DNA of 6,433 nt from Rhodanobacteraceae bacterium. Lineage in GTDB: Bacteria > Pseudomonadota > Gammaproteobacteria > Xanthomonadales > SZUA-5. Made by a program: the position numbers and the translations under genes. The DNA lies in contig QIMA01000236.1 of assembly GCA_003233535.1 (NCBI GenBank), positions 1 through 6,433 of the forward strand, given 5' to 3'. Under the pieces are notes generated by a model. It saw nothing but the letters and a program-made list of their open reading frames with translations. It searched no databases and was not told the origin of the DNA. Each line of letters begins with the position of its first letter. The stretch's first letter is position 1. Shown here in pieces: positions 1 through 5,714 of this stretch.

Positions 1-733
1 CTTCTACTGCGCCGCCGGGCACGACCTTATCGAAGAACTCGGCCAGTGCAGCCTCGCTCTGCGCACCGTGTGGGTGCAGATACAGCGGTGCGCTGGTCAG
101 CGCGCGGAGCCGGTAATCGGTGGGAGTGTCCAGGTGTAGCACTTCGCAATGCTTTTCTAGCAGCGCTATAGCCGGTAGGAATTGGGACCGCTGCAGGCCA
201 TCTTTGTACAAACCGGAGGGCGGCACGTTGGAGGTCGTTACTAGCGTCAGCCCGCGCGCGAACAAATGCTCCATCAACCGCGTCAGGATCATCGCGTCGC
301 CGATGTCGGAGACAAAAAACTCGTCAAAACACAGTACACGCGCGGATCCGGACAGCCGTTCCGCGACTTTTTCCAGCGGGTCTGTTTGATCTCGCGTTCT
401 CGCCAATTCGTGATGGACTTTGCCCATGAAGCGGTGGAAATGCAGGCGGGTCTTTTCGGCGAACGGCAGGCTGTCGAAAAACATGTCCATGAGGAAGGTC
501 TTACCGCGACCGACGCCGCCCCACAAATACAGTCCGCGGGGGCTTTGCGGCTTCTGGAAGCGGGCAATTACCCGACCGAACATACCGTCGGGCTGATTGG
601 CCAGCAGCGCATAGTGCAGCCGTTCTAGTTCGGTCAGCACCAGCCGTTGGCCGTGGTCTTCCTGCAGCTGTCCACTGTCGACCCCGGCGTCATAGGCGGC
701 CAGCGGGGTCAGCGCGTTGTCGTTGCCATTCAC
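1..733 (-). CDS. zapE: Cell division protein ZapE (AFG1-like ATPase), 3' end cut by window
   Basis: This is an AAA-type P-loop ATPase of the ZapE/AFG1 family, known in gammaproteobacteria to bind FtsZ and affect Z-ring stability in the cytoplasm. The frame starts at GTG 733 and is open to base 2, giving 244 residues; family members are about 370, so roughly 130 C-terminal residues lie outside. Visible motifs: Walker A GGVGRGKT (residues 72-79), the family signature LHFHRFM (97-103), Walker [16 protein letters not shown] (from 134), and the sensor-like [16 protein letters not shown] segment followed by FLPAI. The GTG was chosen because it gives the normal N-terminal length before Walker A and overlaps the upstream stop codon (GTGA). 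Only a weak AGG lies 9 bases before it, so translation probably depends on coupling to the hydrolase gene. Identity is certain at family level; the start is fairly sure. Confidence 0.95.
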   Translation of the reverse strand, partial: MNGNDNALTPLAAYDAGVDSGQLQEDHGQRLVLTELERLHYALLANQPDGMFGRVIARFQKPQSPRGLYLWGGVGRGKTFLMDMFFDSLPFAEKTRLHFHRFMGKVHHELARTRDQTDPLEKVAERLSGSARVLCFDEFFVSDIGDAMILTRLMEHLFARGLTLVTTSNVPPSGLYKDGLQRSQFLPAIALLEKHCEVLHLDTPTDYRLRALTSAPLYLHPHGAQSEAALAEFFDKVVPGGAVE

Positions 734-1389
734 TGCGTGGAGCCTGGGACACCGCTATCGAGCGCTTGATTGAGTTGATCGCGCAGCTCAATCAGGCGGC
801 CGTGGAAGAAATGGCCAGCGCCGTCAAAACGGATGAGATGCGGCCGCGCGGGATGCTGGTCAACGTAGTCGTATACCGCCTGCGGATCGACCACATCGTC
901 AGCGCCGCCCTGCAGCACCCACCAGGGGCAGCCAGGGTTGCCGACGTCAGCAAAGCCCCACTTGCTCACTGGCGGAGCGACGCTGATTAGTCCCACTGGC
1001 TGGTCTTGTCCGGCCACGGCGGCGGCGACGTAGCTGCCAAAAGAGAAGCCGGCCAACCACAGCTTGGGCTGATCCATTCGAGCGCGACCCTCAGCGATGA
1101 CTGCGCGCAGATCGTCCTGCTCGCCGCGGGCGTCGTCGTGAGTGCCTGTCGATTGGCCGACGCCGCGGAAATTGAAGACCAGCGTGGCCACCCCGCGAGC
1201 GATGAATAAGCGCTCAAGCGTGCTCACCACTTTGTTGTTCATCGTTCCGCCGTGGAGCGGGTGCGGATGACAGATCACCGCCAGTTCGGACGCGGCGCCA
1301 CCTGCGGGCGCGCCGTAGCGCACCTGAAGTGCGCCGGCGGGGCCATCAATCAGGCCGCGATGGCCGTTATCAGGCCAGCGCTGCGTCAT
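730..1389 (-). CDS. Alpha/beta hydrolase (COG2945-type, small serine hydrolase)
   Basis: The 219-residue product is a single-domain cytosolic alpha/beta hydrolase without signal peptide. The oxyanion-side signature [16 protein letters not shown] starts at residue 40, and [11 protein letters not shown] begins at 72. The nucleophile elbow GFSFGS has Ser116, the acid is Asp164 in GGADDVVD, and the catalytic His193 lies in GAGHFFHGR, so the triad is complete. This arrangement is typical of the predicted hydrolases of COG2945, whose substrates are unknown; an esterase or dienelactone-hydrolase-like activity is only a fold-based guess. The ATG at 1389 overlaps the nuclease stop (ATGA), and a strong GGAGGAG site sits 8 bases upstream inside the nuclease coding region. 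Its own stop overlaps the zapE GTG. Tight packing suggests co-expression with zapE, not necessarily a shared reaction. Confidence 0.93.
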   Translation of the reverse strand: MTQRWPDNGHRGLIDGPAGALQVRYGAPAGGAASELAVICHPHPLHGGTMNNKVVSTLERLFIARGVATLVFNFRGVGQSTGTHDDARGEQDDLRAVIAEGRARMDQPKLWLAGFSFGSYVAAAVAGQDQPVGLISVAPPVSKWGFADVGNPGCPWWVLQGGADDVVDPQAVYDYVDQHPARPHLIRFDGAGHFFHGRLIELRDQLNQALDSGVPGSTQ

Positions 1390-3227
1390 TCGGGCGACTC
1401 CTCCGCCCGCAAATCGAGTCCGATGATGAGCGGGTCGTGATCCGAGGACCGGTAAGGATCGGCGCGATACATCCGTCGCGCCTCGCGGCTGCGGCCGTCT
1501 AGACGGTAGTCCGCTTCGACCAGTTCATCAGCGTTGATGTGCCAGGGTGCCGAGCCTTCAATCTGTTCACGCAGTGATTGGTTGGCGAGGGCATGATCCA
1601 AGCTGCCGGACTGGCCGCGATAGTTGTACGTGTAGTCAGACGGATCGTCGTCGTCGGCGATGCGGACAAATCCTCGCTGGGCCAACAACCGAATGGGATC
1701 CTCCAGCGCGTGCGCATTGAAATCGCCAAGCAGCAGAACGTCCGGATCAGCCAGTTCTAGATCGTTCTCCAACCAATCAGCGAGCTGCTTTGCCAGCTTC
1801 ACACGGGTCGCGTTGTGGCAGCCCTGGCCGTCATTCTGATCGCGATTCAGAGTGTCGGCGTCCTTGCATCCGCCTTTGCTCTTGAAATGCATAACGCCGG
1901 CGTTGAAAACGGCGTCATTGGACAGCTGCCGAAACGCCTGCAGCAACACCGGTCGGCCAATCGTGAACGCACCGCTATCCAAGACTGCAGCCGCACCCTC
2001 CGGCGATAGTCGCTTGCGGTCGTAGAGCATGCCCACCGTGATGTCATCGCCACCGAGGCGCTCACTTTCCAGGGTCAAGGCGACATAGTCGCGTCGCCGC
2101 GAACTCTTCCGATCCAGTGCGGCGGCGAGTTGGACTATGGCGCTGGTCTCGCCGTAGCCGTCGTTCTCCAGCTCCATTAGCGCATATAAGTCGGCGTTGA
2201 GCGCCACCAAGCTCGCCAACAGCTTGTCTTGCTGGCGCTTCAAGGCGGCGCTGTCCACCGCGCCACGGTCAGTTGGGAAGCCGCCACCTTGACCGTCACC
2301 GTTGAAGTAGTTCAGCACGTTGAAGGCAGCTACGCGCAGATCGCCGTCGACGTCGGGCGGACGCGTGGTTCGCGGTGCCTGCTCAATGCTCAGTTCAGCT
2401 TCTGGATAGAGCCGATATTCGCCTTGGCGATGATCTAACACGCCGGTGGCGGAGCTGATCCGGCTGCCGATGCGTAGCGGCCGCTCGACTCTTGGCCAAC
2501 GCTTTAGGTACGGCAGCTGCTCTGGCCGCTCAGCTAGGTTCGCATCGTCAATCACGATTCGAGCTGCCGTGTTCACCGCCTGATGTAGCCGCGCTTGCTC
2601 GCCCGGCAGGACGACCTCGGTAGGGCTGAACTGGCGGCCGGACAGTGACGCCGTGAGCTGGCCGCGCCGATACAGATTGCCTTGGTCAATGACGGTTAGC
2701 GGCGTTTCGATCGAAACCCGCATGCCCTCGTAGCGTTCCCAGCTCTCGTCACCCAGCAGAGCCTGTTCAACAATGGCCGGTAGCGGTAATTCTTCAGCCG
2801 CACCGCAAACTCGGAAGCTGGTCAGTGCGGTCAGACTGGTCAGCGTTTCTCCCTGTTGCCCTATCTCCGCGACCAAACCCGCCGCACGAATCACGTCGCC
2901 GACTGCTAGTTGCGGCGGCGCTCGGTCCAGCGCGACAAACATGCCCTCCGAGGTTGAGAGGTCGCCATCGCGATCTTGCTGCTGGTCTTGAACGAAAATG
3001 CCGCCCAAGTTCTCCGCGAAATTCCCGATCACCACCGCATCGATGACGACATCACGACCGAGCAGTGGTGATGAGTGGCTGTAGCCCTGAATTCGGCTGA
3101 TCGGCATCGCGAGCCCACCGCACTGGTCAGCGGGGTCGAACTGGCCACCGTTGCCGGGAATATCGATAAGGTCGCAGGCACCCAGGGAAAACCCCAGGGT
3201 GGCGATTAGCAGCAGTCGAATAGTCAT
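1386..3227 (-). CDS. Lipoprotein endonuclease/exonuclease/phosphatase-family nuclease (ExeM/NucH-like)
   Basis: The 613-residue product has a lipoprotein signal: a hydrophobic stretch at 4-15, then lipobox LGAC with Cys18. An N-terminal OB-fold-like region (about 45-285, containing GGIFVQDQ and two further beta-rich segments) precedes the EEP nuclease domain (about 295-606). Nuclease residues seen: Asn303 in AFNVLNYF, Glu352 in LMELEN, His447 in MHFKSKGG, Asp502 and Asn504 in LLGDFNAH, LDHAL at 543-547, and the catalytic SDHDPL with His597. This order matches secreted bacterial DNases such as ExeM, which degrade extracellular DNA with divalent metal; phosphatase activity is an alternative. 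The ATG at 3227 is the only plausible start, because an in-frame TGA lies 9 bases before it. The +2 residue after Cys is Asp, which could hold the protein on the inner membrane instead of the outer one. It is the second gene of the proposed operon. Confidence 0.92.
   Translation of the reverse strand: MTIRLLLIATLGFSLGACDLIDIPGNGGQFDPADQCGGLAMPISRIQGYSHSSPLLGRDVVIDAVVIGNFAENLGGIFVQDQQQDRDGDLSTSEGMFVALDRAPPQLAVGDVIRAAGLVAEIGQQGETLTSLTALTSFRVCGAAEELPLPAIVEQALLGDESWERYEGMRVSIETPLTVIDQGNLYRRGQLTASLSGRQFSPTEVVLPGEQARLHQAVNTAARIVIDDANLAERPEQLPYLKRWPRVERPLRIGSRISSATGVLDHRQGEYRLYPEAELSIEQAPRTTRPPDVDGDLRVAAFNVLNYFNGDGQGGGFPTDRGAVDSAALKRQQDKLLASLVALNADLYALMELENDGYGETSAIVQLAAALDRKSSRRRDYVALTLESERLGGDDITVGMLYDRKRLSPEGAAAVLDSGAFTIGRPVLLQAFRQLSNDAVFNAGVMHFKSKGGCKDADTLNRDQNDGQGCHNATRVKLAKQLADWLENDLELADPDVLLLGDFNAHALEDPIRLLAQRGFVRIADDDDPSDYTYNYRGQSGSLDHALANQSLREQIEGSAPWHINADELVEADYRLDGRSREARRMYRADPYRSSDHDPLIIGLDLRAEESPE
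1398..1404 (-). promoter_or_regulatory. Ribosome binding site inside the nuclease gene, for the hydrolase
   Basis: GGAGGAG on the minus strand doubles as the Glu-Glu codons near the nuclease C-terminus and lies 8 bases before the hydrolase ATG at 1389. It supports that start and indicates reinitiation or coupled translation. Confidence 0.8.
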
Positions 3228-3258
3228 GGTCGAAGATCAGCGCTGTGCGCTGCTCCTG
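3228..3258 (-). promoter_or_regulatory. Nuclease leader: distant ribosome site, 6-bp hairpin, then start codon
   Basis: Read on the minus strand, AGGAG (3257-3253) is directly followed by an inverted repeat CAGCGC-ACA-GCGCTG (3252-3238). Ten bases (3237-3228) then lead to the nuclease ATG at 3227. In linear distance AGGAG is 25 bases from the ATG, too far for normal initiation. If the hairpin forms, the effective spacing falls to about 10. No other good ribosome site is visible. The hairpin has no T-run, so it is not a convincing terminator. Confidence 0.45.
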
Positions 3259-3801
3259 CTACTGCATCGAGTCGACCATGTACTGCACGGTCACTTCGAT
3301 CTGCTCATCGGTGAGCGCCGGGTTACCGCCGCGCGCCGGCATGATCCCGCCGTCGCCGGTGTAGCCCTCGATAGCGCGATCGACCAGCACTTCCATGCCC
3401 TGGCCGATCCGTGCGGTCCAGGCGGCCATTTCCATCTTCGGCGCGCCGCCGACACCAGCGGTGTGGCAGGCGCCGCACAGGGTGTCGTAAATCACCGTAC
3501 CGTCTAGCGTGCCGCCGTAGGCAACCTGGCTGGCCGCCGCCTCACGTGCCGCCTCAGCCGCCGCCAGCATCGCCGCGCGACCGGTTTCACCGGCATACAC
3601 ACCACCAATCGGCCGTATCCGCTCGTCGACCTTGGCCATCTGCGCAAGCTGCCGCTCGCTAGGCTCACCGTCCTTAGATTGGTTGGCGAGGAAGCCCGCA
3701 TGAATCTGACCGGCAACGAGAATCAAGAACACCGTGAAAAGCGTCAACCCAACGATGATCATGGAAAAGTGGCGAAGAAACGTCGCATCGTGCTTGGTCA
3801 C
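3259..3801 (-). CDS. Membrane-anchored cytochrome c5-family protein
   Basis: This 180-residue class I c-type cytochrome has an uncleaved-looking N-terminal membrane helix at about 13-31 and an alanine-rich linker (about 76-94). A single haem-binding CGACH motif has Cys109, Cys112 and His113, and the likely sixth ligand is Met154 in GGIMPARGG. The C-terminal LTDEQIEVTVQYMV helix is typical of the small c5/CycB group. The haem domain would face the periplasm and carry electrons between membrane complexes; the partner is not evident here. The start is GTG 3801, backed by a GGAGG site 8 bases upstream. No ATG occurs before codon 14, which would cut into the membrane helix. It is the first gene after the candidate promoter at 3865-3892 and is followed after 31 bases by the nuclease gene. 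Family call is firm; subgroup c5 is likely but not proven. Confidence 0.92.
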   Translation of the reverse strand: MTKHDATFLRHFSMIIVGLTLFTVFLILVAGQIHAGFLANQSKDGEPSERQLAQMAKVDERIRPIGGVYAGETGRAAMLAAAEAAREAAASQVAYGGTLDGTVIYDTLCGACHTAGVGGAPKMEMAAWTARIGQGMEVLVDRAIEGYTGDGGIMPARGGNPALTDEQIEVTVQYMVDSMQ

Positions 3802-3809
3802 GGATCAAT

Positions 3810-3814
3810 CCTCC
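3810..3814 (-). promoter_or_regulatory. Strong ribosome binding site fixing a GTG start
   Basis: GGAGG on the minus strand stands 8 bases before GTG 3801. Its strength and spacing decide the start of the cytochrome gene in favour of this GTG over the later in-frame ATG. Confidence 0.8.
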
Positions 3815-3864
3815 ACACCGGCCGAACGAGGGCAAGGCGTGCATCGGTAGAAAAAGAAGCGAGG

Positions 3865-3892
3865 AGTATAGCCGGGCAGGCTGCCGTGTCGG
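3865..3892 (-). promoter_or_regulatory. Candidate sigma70 promoter for the cytochrome-nuclease-hydrolase-zapE operon
   Basis: On the minus strand a TATACT -10 box (3870-3865, one mismatch to consensus) is preceded, after 16 bases, by CCGACA (3892-3887, four of six matches to the -35 box). Transcription would start near 3858, giving a leader of about 57 bases that contains the GGAGG site of the cytochrome gene. It is the best promoter-like pair in the divergent gap. Confidence 0.5.
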
Positions 3893-3952
3893 AAGTCGTT
3901 CGCACTATCTAACAAATCGCGCGCGGCCCTCGTCCAGATCGCCGCAGTCAGC

Positions 3953-3958
3953 TATCAT
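3953..3958 (+). promoter_or_regulatory. Possible -10 box of the tRNA-Arg gene
   Basis: TATCAT lies about 38 bases before the tRNA and is followed by a GC-rich stretch, as expected for a stringently controlled stable-RNA promoter. No good -35 box is visible 16-18 bases upstream, so this is tentative. Confidence 0.3.
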
Positions 3959-3996
3959 CCGCCGCTCGGCAGGATTTCTTCCCGCCAAACCACCAC

Positions 3997-4073
3997 GCGC
4001 CCGTAGCTCAGCTGGATAGAGTACTGCCCTCCGAAGGCAGGGGTCGCAGGTTCGAATCCTGCCGGGCGCGCCA
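3997..4073 (+). tRNA. tRNA-Arg, anticodon CCG
   Basis: The 77-base gene folds into a full cloverleaf. The acceptor stem GCGCCCG pairs with CGGGCGC, and the D arm GCTC pairs with GAGT through one G-T pair. The anticodon stem CTGCC pairs with GGCAG around loop CTCCGAA, and the T arm GCAGG/CCTGC encloses TTCGAAT. The discriminator base is G and the CCA end is encoded (4071-4073). The anticodon CCG (4031-4033) reads the arginine codon CGG. It marks the border between the backbone-like genes to its left and accessory-type genes to its right; tRNA 3' ends are common integration targets. Confidence 0.97.
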
Positions 4074-4113
4074 TAGAATCAGTAAATTACACTGGCTTTT
4101 CAGTACGAATTCT

Positions 4114-4136
4114 TACCCGTACCCGAAAAATACCCG
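4114..4136. repeat. Three short TACCCG direct repeats beside the tRNA
   Basis: TACCCG occurs at 4114-4119, 4120-4125 and 4131-4136; the last two continue as TACCCGAAA. They begin 41 bases after the encoded CCA end. Short direct repeats at this distance from a tRNA resemble integrase arm-binding sites, but no integrase gene is present in the window and the copies are only six to nine bases long. Confidence 0.5.
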
Positions 4137-4380
4137 AAACACTACTCGGCCAGCGTGCCCATACGCGTTTTCTTTATCGTGCGCTGACCGCTTGTTGTCA
4201 TGGCCTGACCTGTGTTGTGTGCCAGCATCGCGATATGCACAAAGCCGCCTTCTTGCTCGCAATTGAAGCGTGCTTGAGCGCTGGCGCGGTCAGCGACGAA
4301 TCGCCAGCCGCGTTCCAGGCACGGTGTACGGCTGAAGCTGAGCAGGCCGCCAAGATCCACTGTGAACAATCGGCTCAAAA
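4137..4380. other. Stretch without a recognisable gene
   Basis: Two antiparallel open frames cross this stretch: minus 4378-4142 (TTG start, 78 codons) and plus 4217-4462 (GTG start, 81 codons). Neither has a good ribosome site, a family motif or a membrane segment I can recognise, and the plus one runs through the promoter at 4429-4455. I see no RNA gene or strong hairpin. It may be the remains of an integrated element's end or decayed coding DNA. Confidence 0.4.
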
Positions 4381-4420
4381 CAGTCCCGCACAGTCCCTCA
4401 AGGTCCCGCAGGTGCCCAGG
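4381..4420. repeat. 10-bp-phased GTCCC repeat array
   Basis: Three consecutive decamers share the pattern NNGTCCCNCA: CAGTCCCGCA, CAGTCCCTCA and AGGTCCCGCA, starting at 4381, 4391 and 4401. A degenerate fourth unit (GGTGCCCAGG) ends at 4420. The 10-base period puts each GTCCC core on the same face of the helix. The array ends 8 bases before the -35 box of the next promoter, so it may be a cooperative regulator-binding site; an integrase arm array or chance are alternatives. Confidence 0.6.
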
Positions 4421-4428
4421 TTAGGTGG

Positions 4429-4455
4429 TTTACATACATCGCCATCTGATATAAC
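4429..4455 (+). promoter_or_regulatory. Extended -10 promoter for the small-ORF/DUF2335 pair
   Basis: TTTACA (4429-4434, five of six matches) is separated by 15 bases from TATAAC (4450-4455, five of six), which is preceded by TGA as in extended -10 promoters. The extended element can offset the short spacer. Transcription would begin near 4462, giving a leader of about 44 bases before ATG 4506. Confidence 0.6.
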
Positions 4456-4505
4456 TAGGTGAGATATTGATGCGGACATGCATAAGGGGCGGGAGGATTG
4501 AACCA

Positions 4506-4715
4506 ATGAACACCAAACGAAAATCCAGCTATTTGGTCGGCGCGTTTTCAGCGTTCTCACTGGCTCCAGTGAGTGATCTCGTGCGTTTGCCTACGCTGAA
4601 AGTTATGACGGCCTCAGATTTTCGGGCCAAGGTTGCGCATCGTGTTAGCTCTACAACGGGGATGGTGAATGGCGCGCAATCAAAAAATCGAACGCGGAAA
4701 GCCGCAGCGCGTTGA
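4506..4715 (+). CDS. Small protein of unknown family, overlapping the DUF2335 gene
   Basis: The 69-residue frame starts at ATG 4506 with a good GGGAGG site (4491-4496) 9 bases upstream. The product is strongly basic: MNTKRKSSYLVGAF at the N-terminus, a mildly hydrophobic stretch at about 9-26 that is too broken for a sure membrane helix, and a Lys/Arg-rich tail ending KNRTRKAAAR. I cannot name a family. An in-frame ATG at 4470 would add 12 residues and has AGGTGAG before it, but that site lies at or upstream of the predicted transcription start, so 4506 is preferred. The last 47 bases overlap the next gene in another frame, which implies coupled translation and perhaps a joint function. It is probably real because of the promoter and ribosome site, but it could be a leader peptide controlling the next gene. 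Confidence 0.58.
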   Translation: MNTKRKSSYLVGAFSAFSLAPVSDLVRLPTLKVMTASDFRAKVAHRVSSTTGMVNGAQSKNRTRKAAAR

Positions 4716-5127
4716 AGGACAAGCTGCAAGCCAGGAACGCGTTAGCGAGCAAGTAATCTCACAGGAGTACCACCAGGGGCCGATCCCACCGGCTTCCGAG
4801 ATGGCTAGGTACGAGGAGATTCAGCCGGGGTTTGCTGACAGGGTCTTTGCTCTCACGGAAAGATCGTTAGAAGCTGAGATCGAAGACCGAAAAGAAGTCC
4901 GCGCGATTACCGCTAATGCAAGTGTGGCAAATGCTGATGCTGTTCGCAGGGGCCAGAACTACGCATTAATCACGTCAGCGGCTGGGCTTGCCTCGTCTCT
5001 TGTGGCGTTAATGCTGGGGAGCCCGATGGTGGCTGGCATTCTTGGCGGGACAACCCTGACAGTGATTGTTGCCTCTTTTCTGGGGGTGAAGACGCCGAGG
5101 CGCACCCAACGGGATAGCGGGTCTTAG
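4669..5127 (+). CDS. DUF2335-family two-helix membrane protein
   Basis: The 152-residue product has the DUF2335 layout. A charged, probably disordered N-terminus (1-33) comes first. The conserved GPIPPASEMARYEEIQPGF segment starts at 37, followed by DRVFALTERS and a polar helical stretch rich in Glu, Arg and Ala (62-92). The RRGQNY motif (93-98) then leads into two membrane helices at about 98-116 and 120-140, and the tail is short and basic. DUF2335 proteins are predicted membrane proteins of unknown function, common in proteobacteria. The large soluble N-terminal part should face the cytoplasm. ATG 4669 lies inside the preceding small gene, with GGGGA about 6 bases upstream, so expression is likely coupled. 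The gene ends in tandem stops TAG TGA, beyond which the same frame is open into a GNAT domain. Family assignment is from remembered motifs. Confidence 0.82.
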   Translation: MARNQKIERGKPQRVEGQAASQERVSEQVISQEYHQGPIPPASEMARYEEIQPGFADRVFALTERSLEAEIEDRKEVRAITANASVANADAVRRGQNYALITSAAGLASSLVALMLGSPMVAGILGGTTLTVIVASFLGVKTPRRTQRDSGS

Positions 5128-5138
5128 TGACCCCGTTT
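5118..5138 (+). terminator. Weak hairpin at the end of the DUF2335 gene
   Basis: GGGTC (5119-5123) pairs with GACCC (5129-5133) around a 5-base loop that holds most of the stop codon; C5118 and G5135 can extend the stem past one bulged base, and TTT follows. An alternative longer-range stem is AACGGG (5108-5113) with CCCGTT (5132-5137). The T-run is too short for a confident intrinsic terminator. Confidence 0.3.
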
Positions 5139-5607
5139 CGCTGCCCCCACTGCGCAACACAATTATCTGAAGCTCGCTGCGAAGAAGGGTAGTAAGGTAG
5201 ACGTTGTCCGCGTCTGGGTCGTAGTCGATCGAGATAACCGCGTTGTTGGTTTTTATGGCGTCAACATGCACGCGATTGATGTCGAAGCGATGCCTGTAGC
5301 CTACGAGAAAAAGGCCATGAACAATGGCATGCTCCCGGCCGTGTTCATCGCCATGATCGGTGTCGACTCAGCTCAACAAGGGAACGGTATTGGTAGCGCC
5401 TTGGTCGCGGATGCCTTGAGCCGGATAGCCCGAATCTCCGATGAGATTGGCACCTGCCTCATCGTGCTGGATGTTCTCGACGACGGTGACGTGGGTGCGG
5501 TAGAGCGACGCAAAAACTACTACGAGGATTTCGGGTTCACTTCGTTACCCGACCAACCGCTGCGTCTCTTCATGCCAGTTCAGACTGCACGGGCGTTGTC
5601 GCAATAA
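5131..5607 (+). pseudogene. GNAT acetyltransferase, toxin-like (TacT/AtaT-related), lacking its start and N-terminus
   Basis: The frame is open from 5131 just after the DUF2335 stops and codes for 158 residues. They align by eye with GNAT toxins that acetylate aminoacyl-tRNA. Visible parts: YLKLAAKKG (start of the first helix, from 5164), VRVWVVVDRDNRVVGFYGV (first beta strands), the acetyl-CoA loop QQGNGIGSAL (5374-5403), NYYEDFGF with the usual C-terminal tyrosine, and the family ending LPDQPLRLFMP. No ATG, GTG or TTG occurs in frame before ATG 5266, and starting there would drop the first strands. About 25 N-terminal residues, including the expected FxCG segment, are missing, although FRC is encoded in another frame at 5136-5144, hinting at a small deletion. 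No antitoxin gene precedes it. I read it as a decayed toxin gene; a 113-residue product from 5266 or a rare start codon cannot be excluded. Confidence 0.68.
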
Positions 5608-5714
5608 CCGATGAGCAATGACATCGACGCGTCCTACCAAGACGACTTCTCCGGCGTCGTAGGTGCAACGCTCGTATCAACTTCGGCTACATGATGCGAT
5701 GCGATCAGAGCTGT

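Noticed and set aside
266..628. Long plus-strand open frame opposite zapE
   Set aside because: Antisense shadow of a strongly conserved ATPase frame with Walker motifs; GC-rich DNA commonly gives such frames.
4050..4073. Second copy of the tRNA 3' end (attachment-site duplicate) within the window
   Set aside because: I looked for the TTCGAATCCTGC segment downstream to 6433 and did not see it; a copy could lie beyond the window.
4091..4105. Small hairpin ACTG-GCTTTT-CAGT after the tRNA as terminator
   Set aside because: Only a 4-bp stem and no T-run after it.
4142..4378. Open frame of 78 codons on the minus strand after the tRNA
   Set aside because: TTG start, no good ribosome site, no recognisable motif; it does not read like an integrase C-terminus. 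Antiparallel to another equally unsupported frame.
4217..4462. Open frame of 81 codons on the plus strand
   Set aside because: GTG start without a ribosome site, no family resemblance, and it runs through the repeat array and the promoter at 4429-4455.
5127..5192. CPHC zinc-ribbon-like start in a short frame
   Set aside because: Only one cysteine pair and a stop after 21 codons; better explained as a damaged GNAT N-terminus or chance.
5611..5694. 27-codon ATG frame three bases after the GNAT stop
   Set aside because: Too short, no independent ribosome site, and no similarity I recognise; kept as noncoding gap between convergent genes.
5688..5704. GATGC tandem repeat (GATGCGATGCGATC) before the HipA stop
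   Set aside because: Only two and a half units; no evidence of function.
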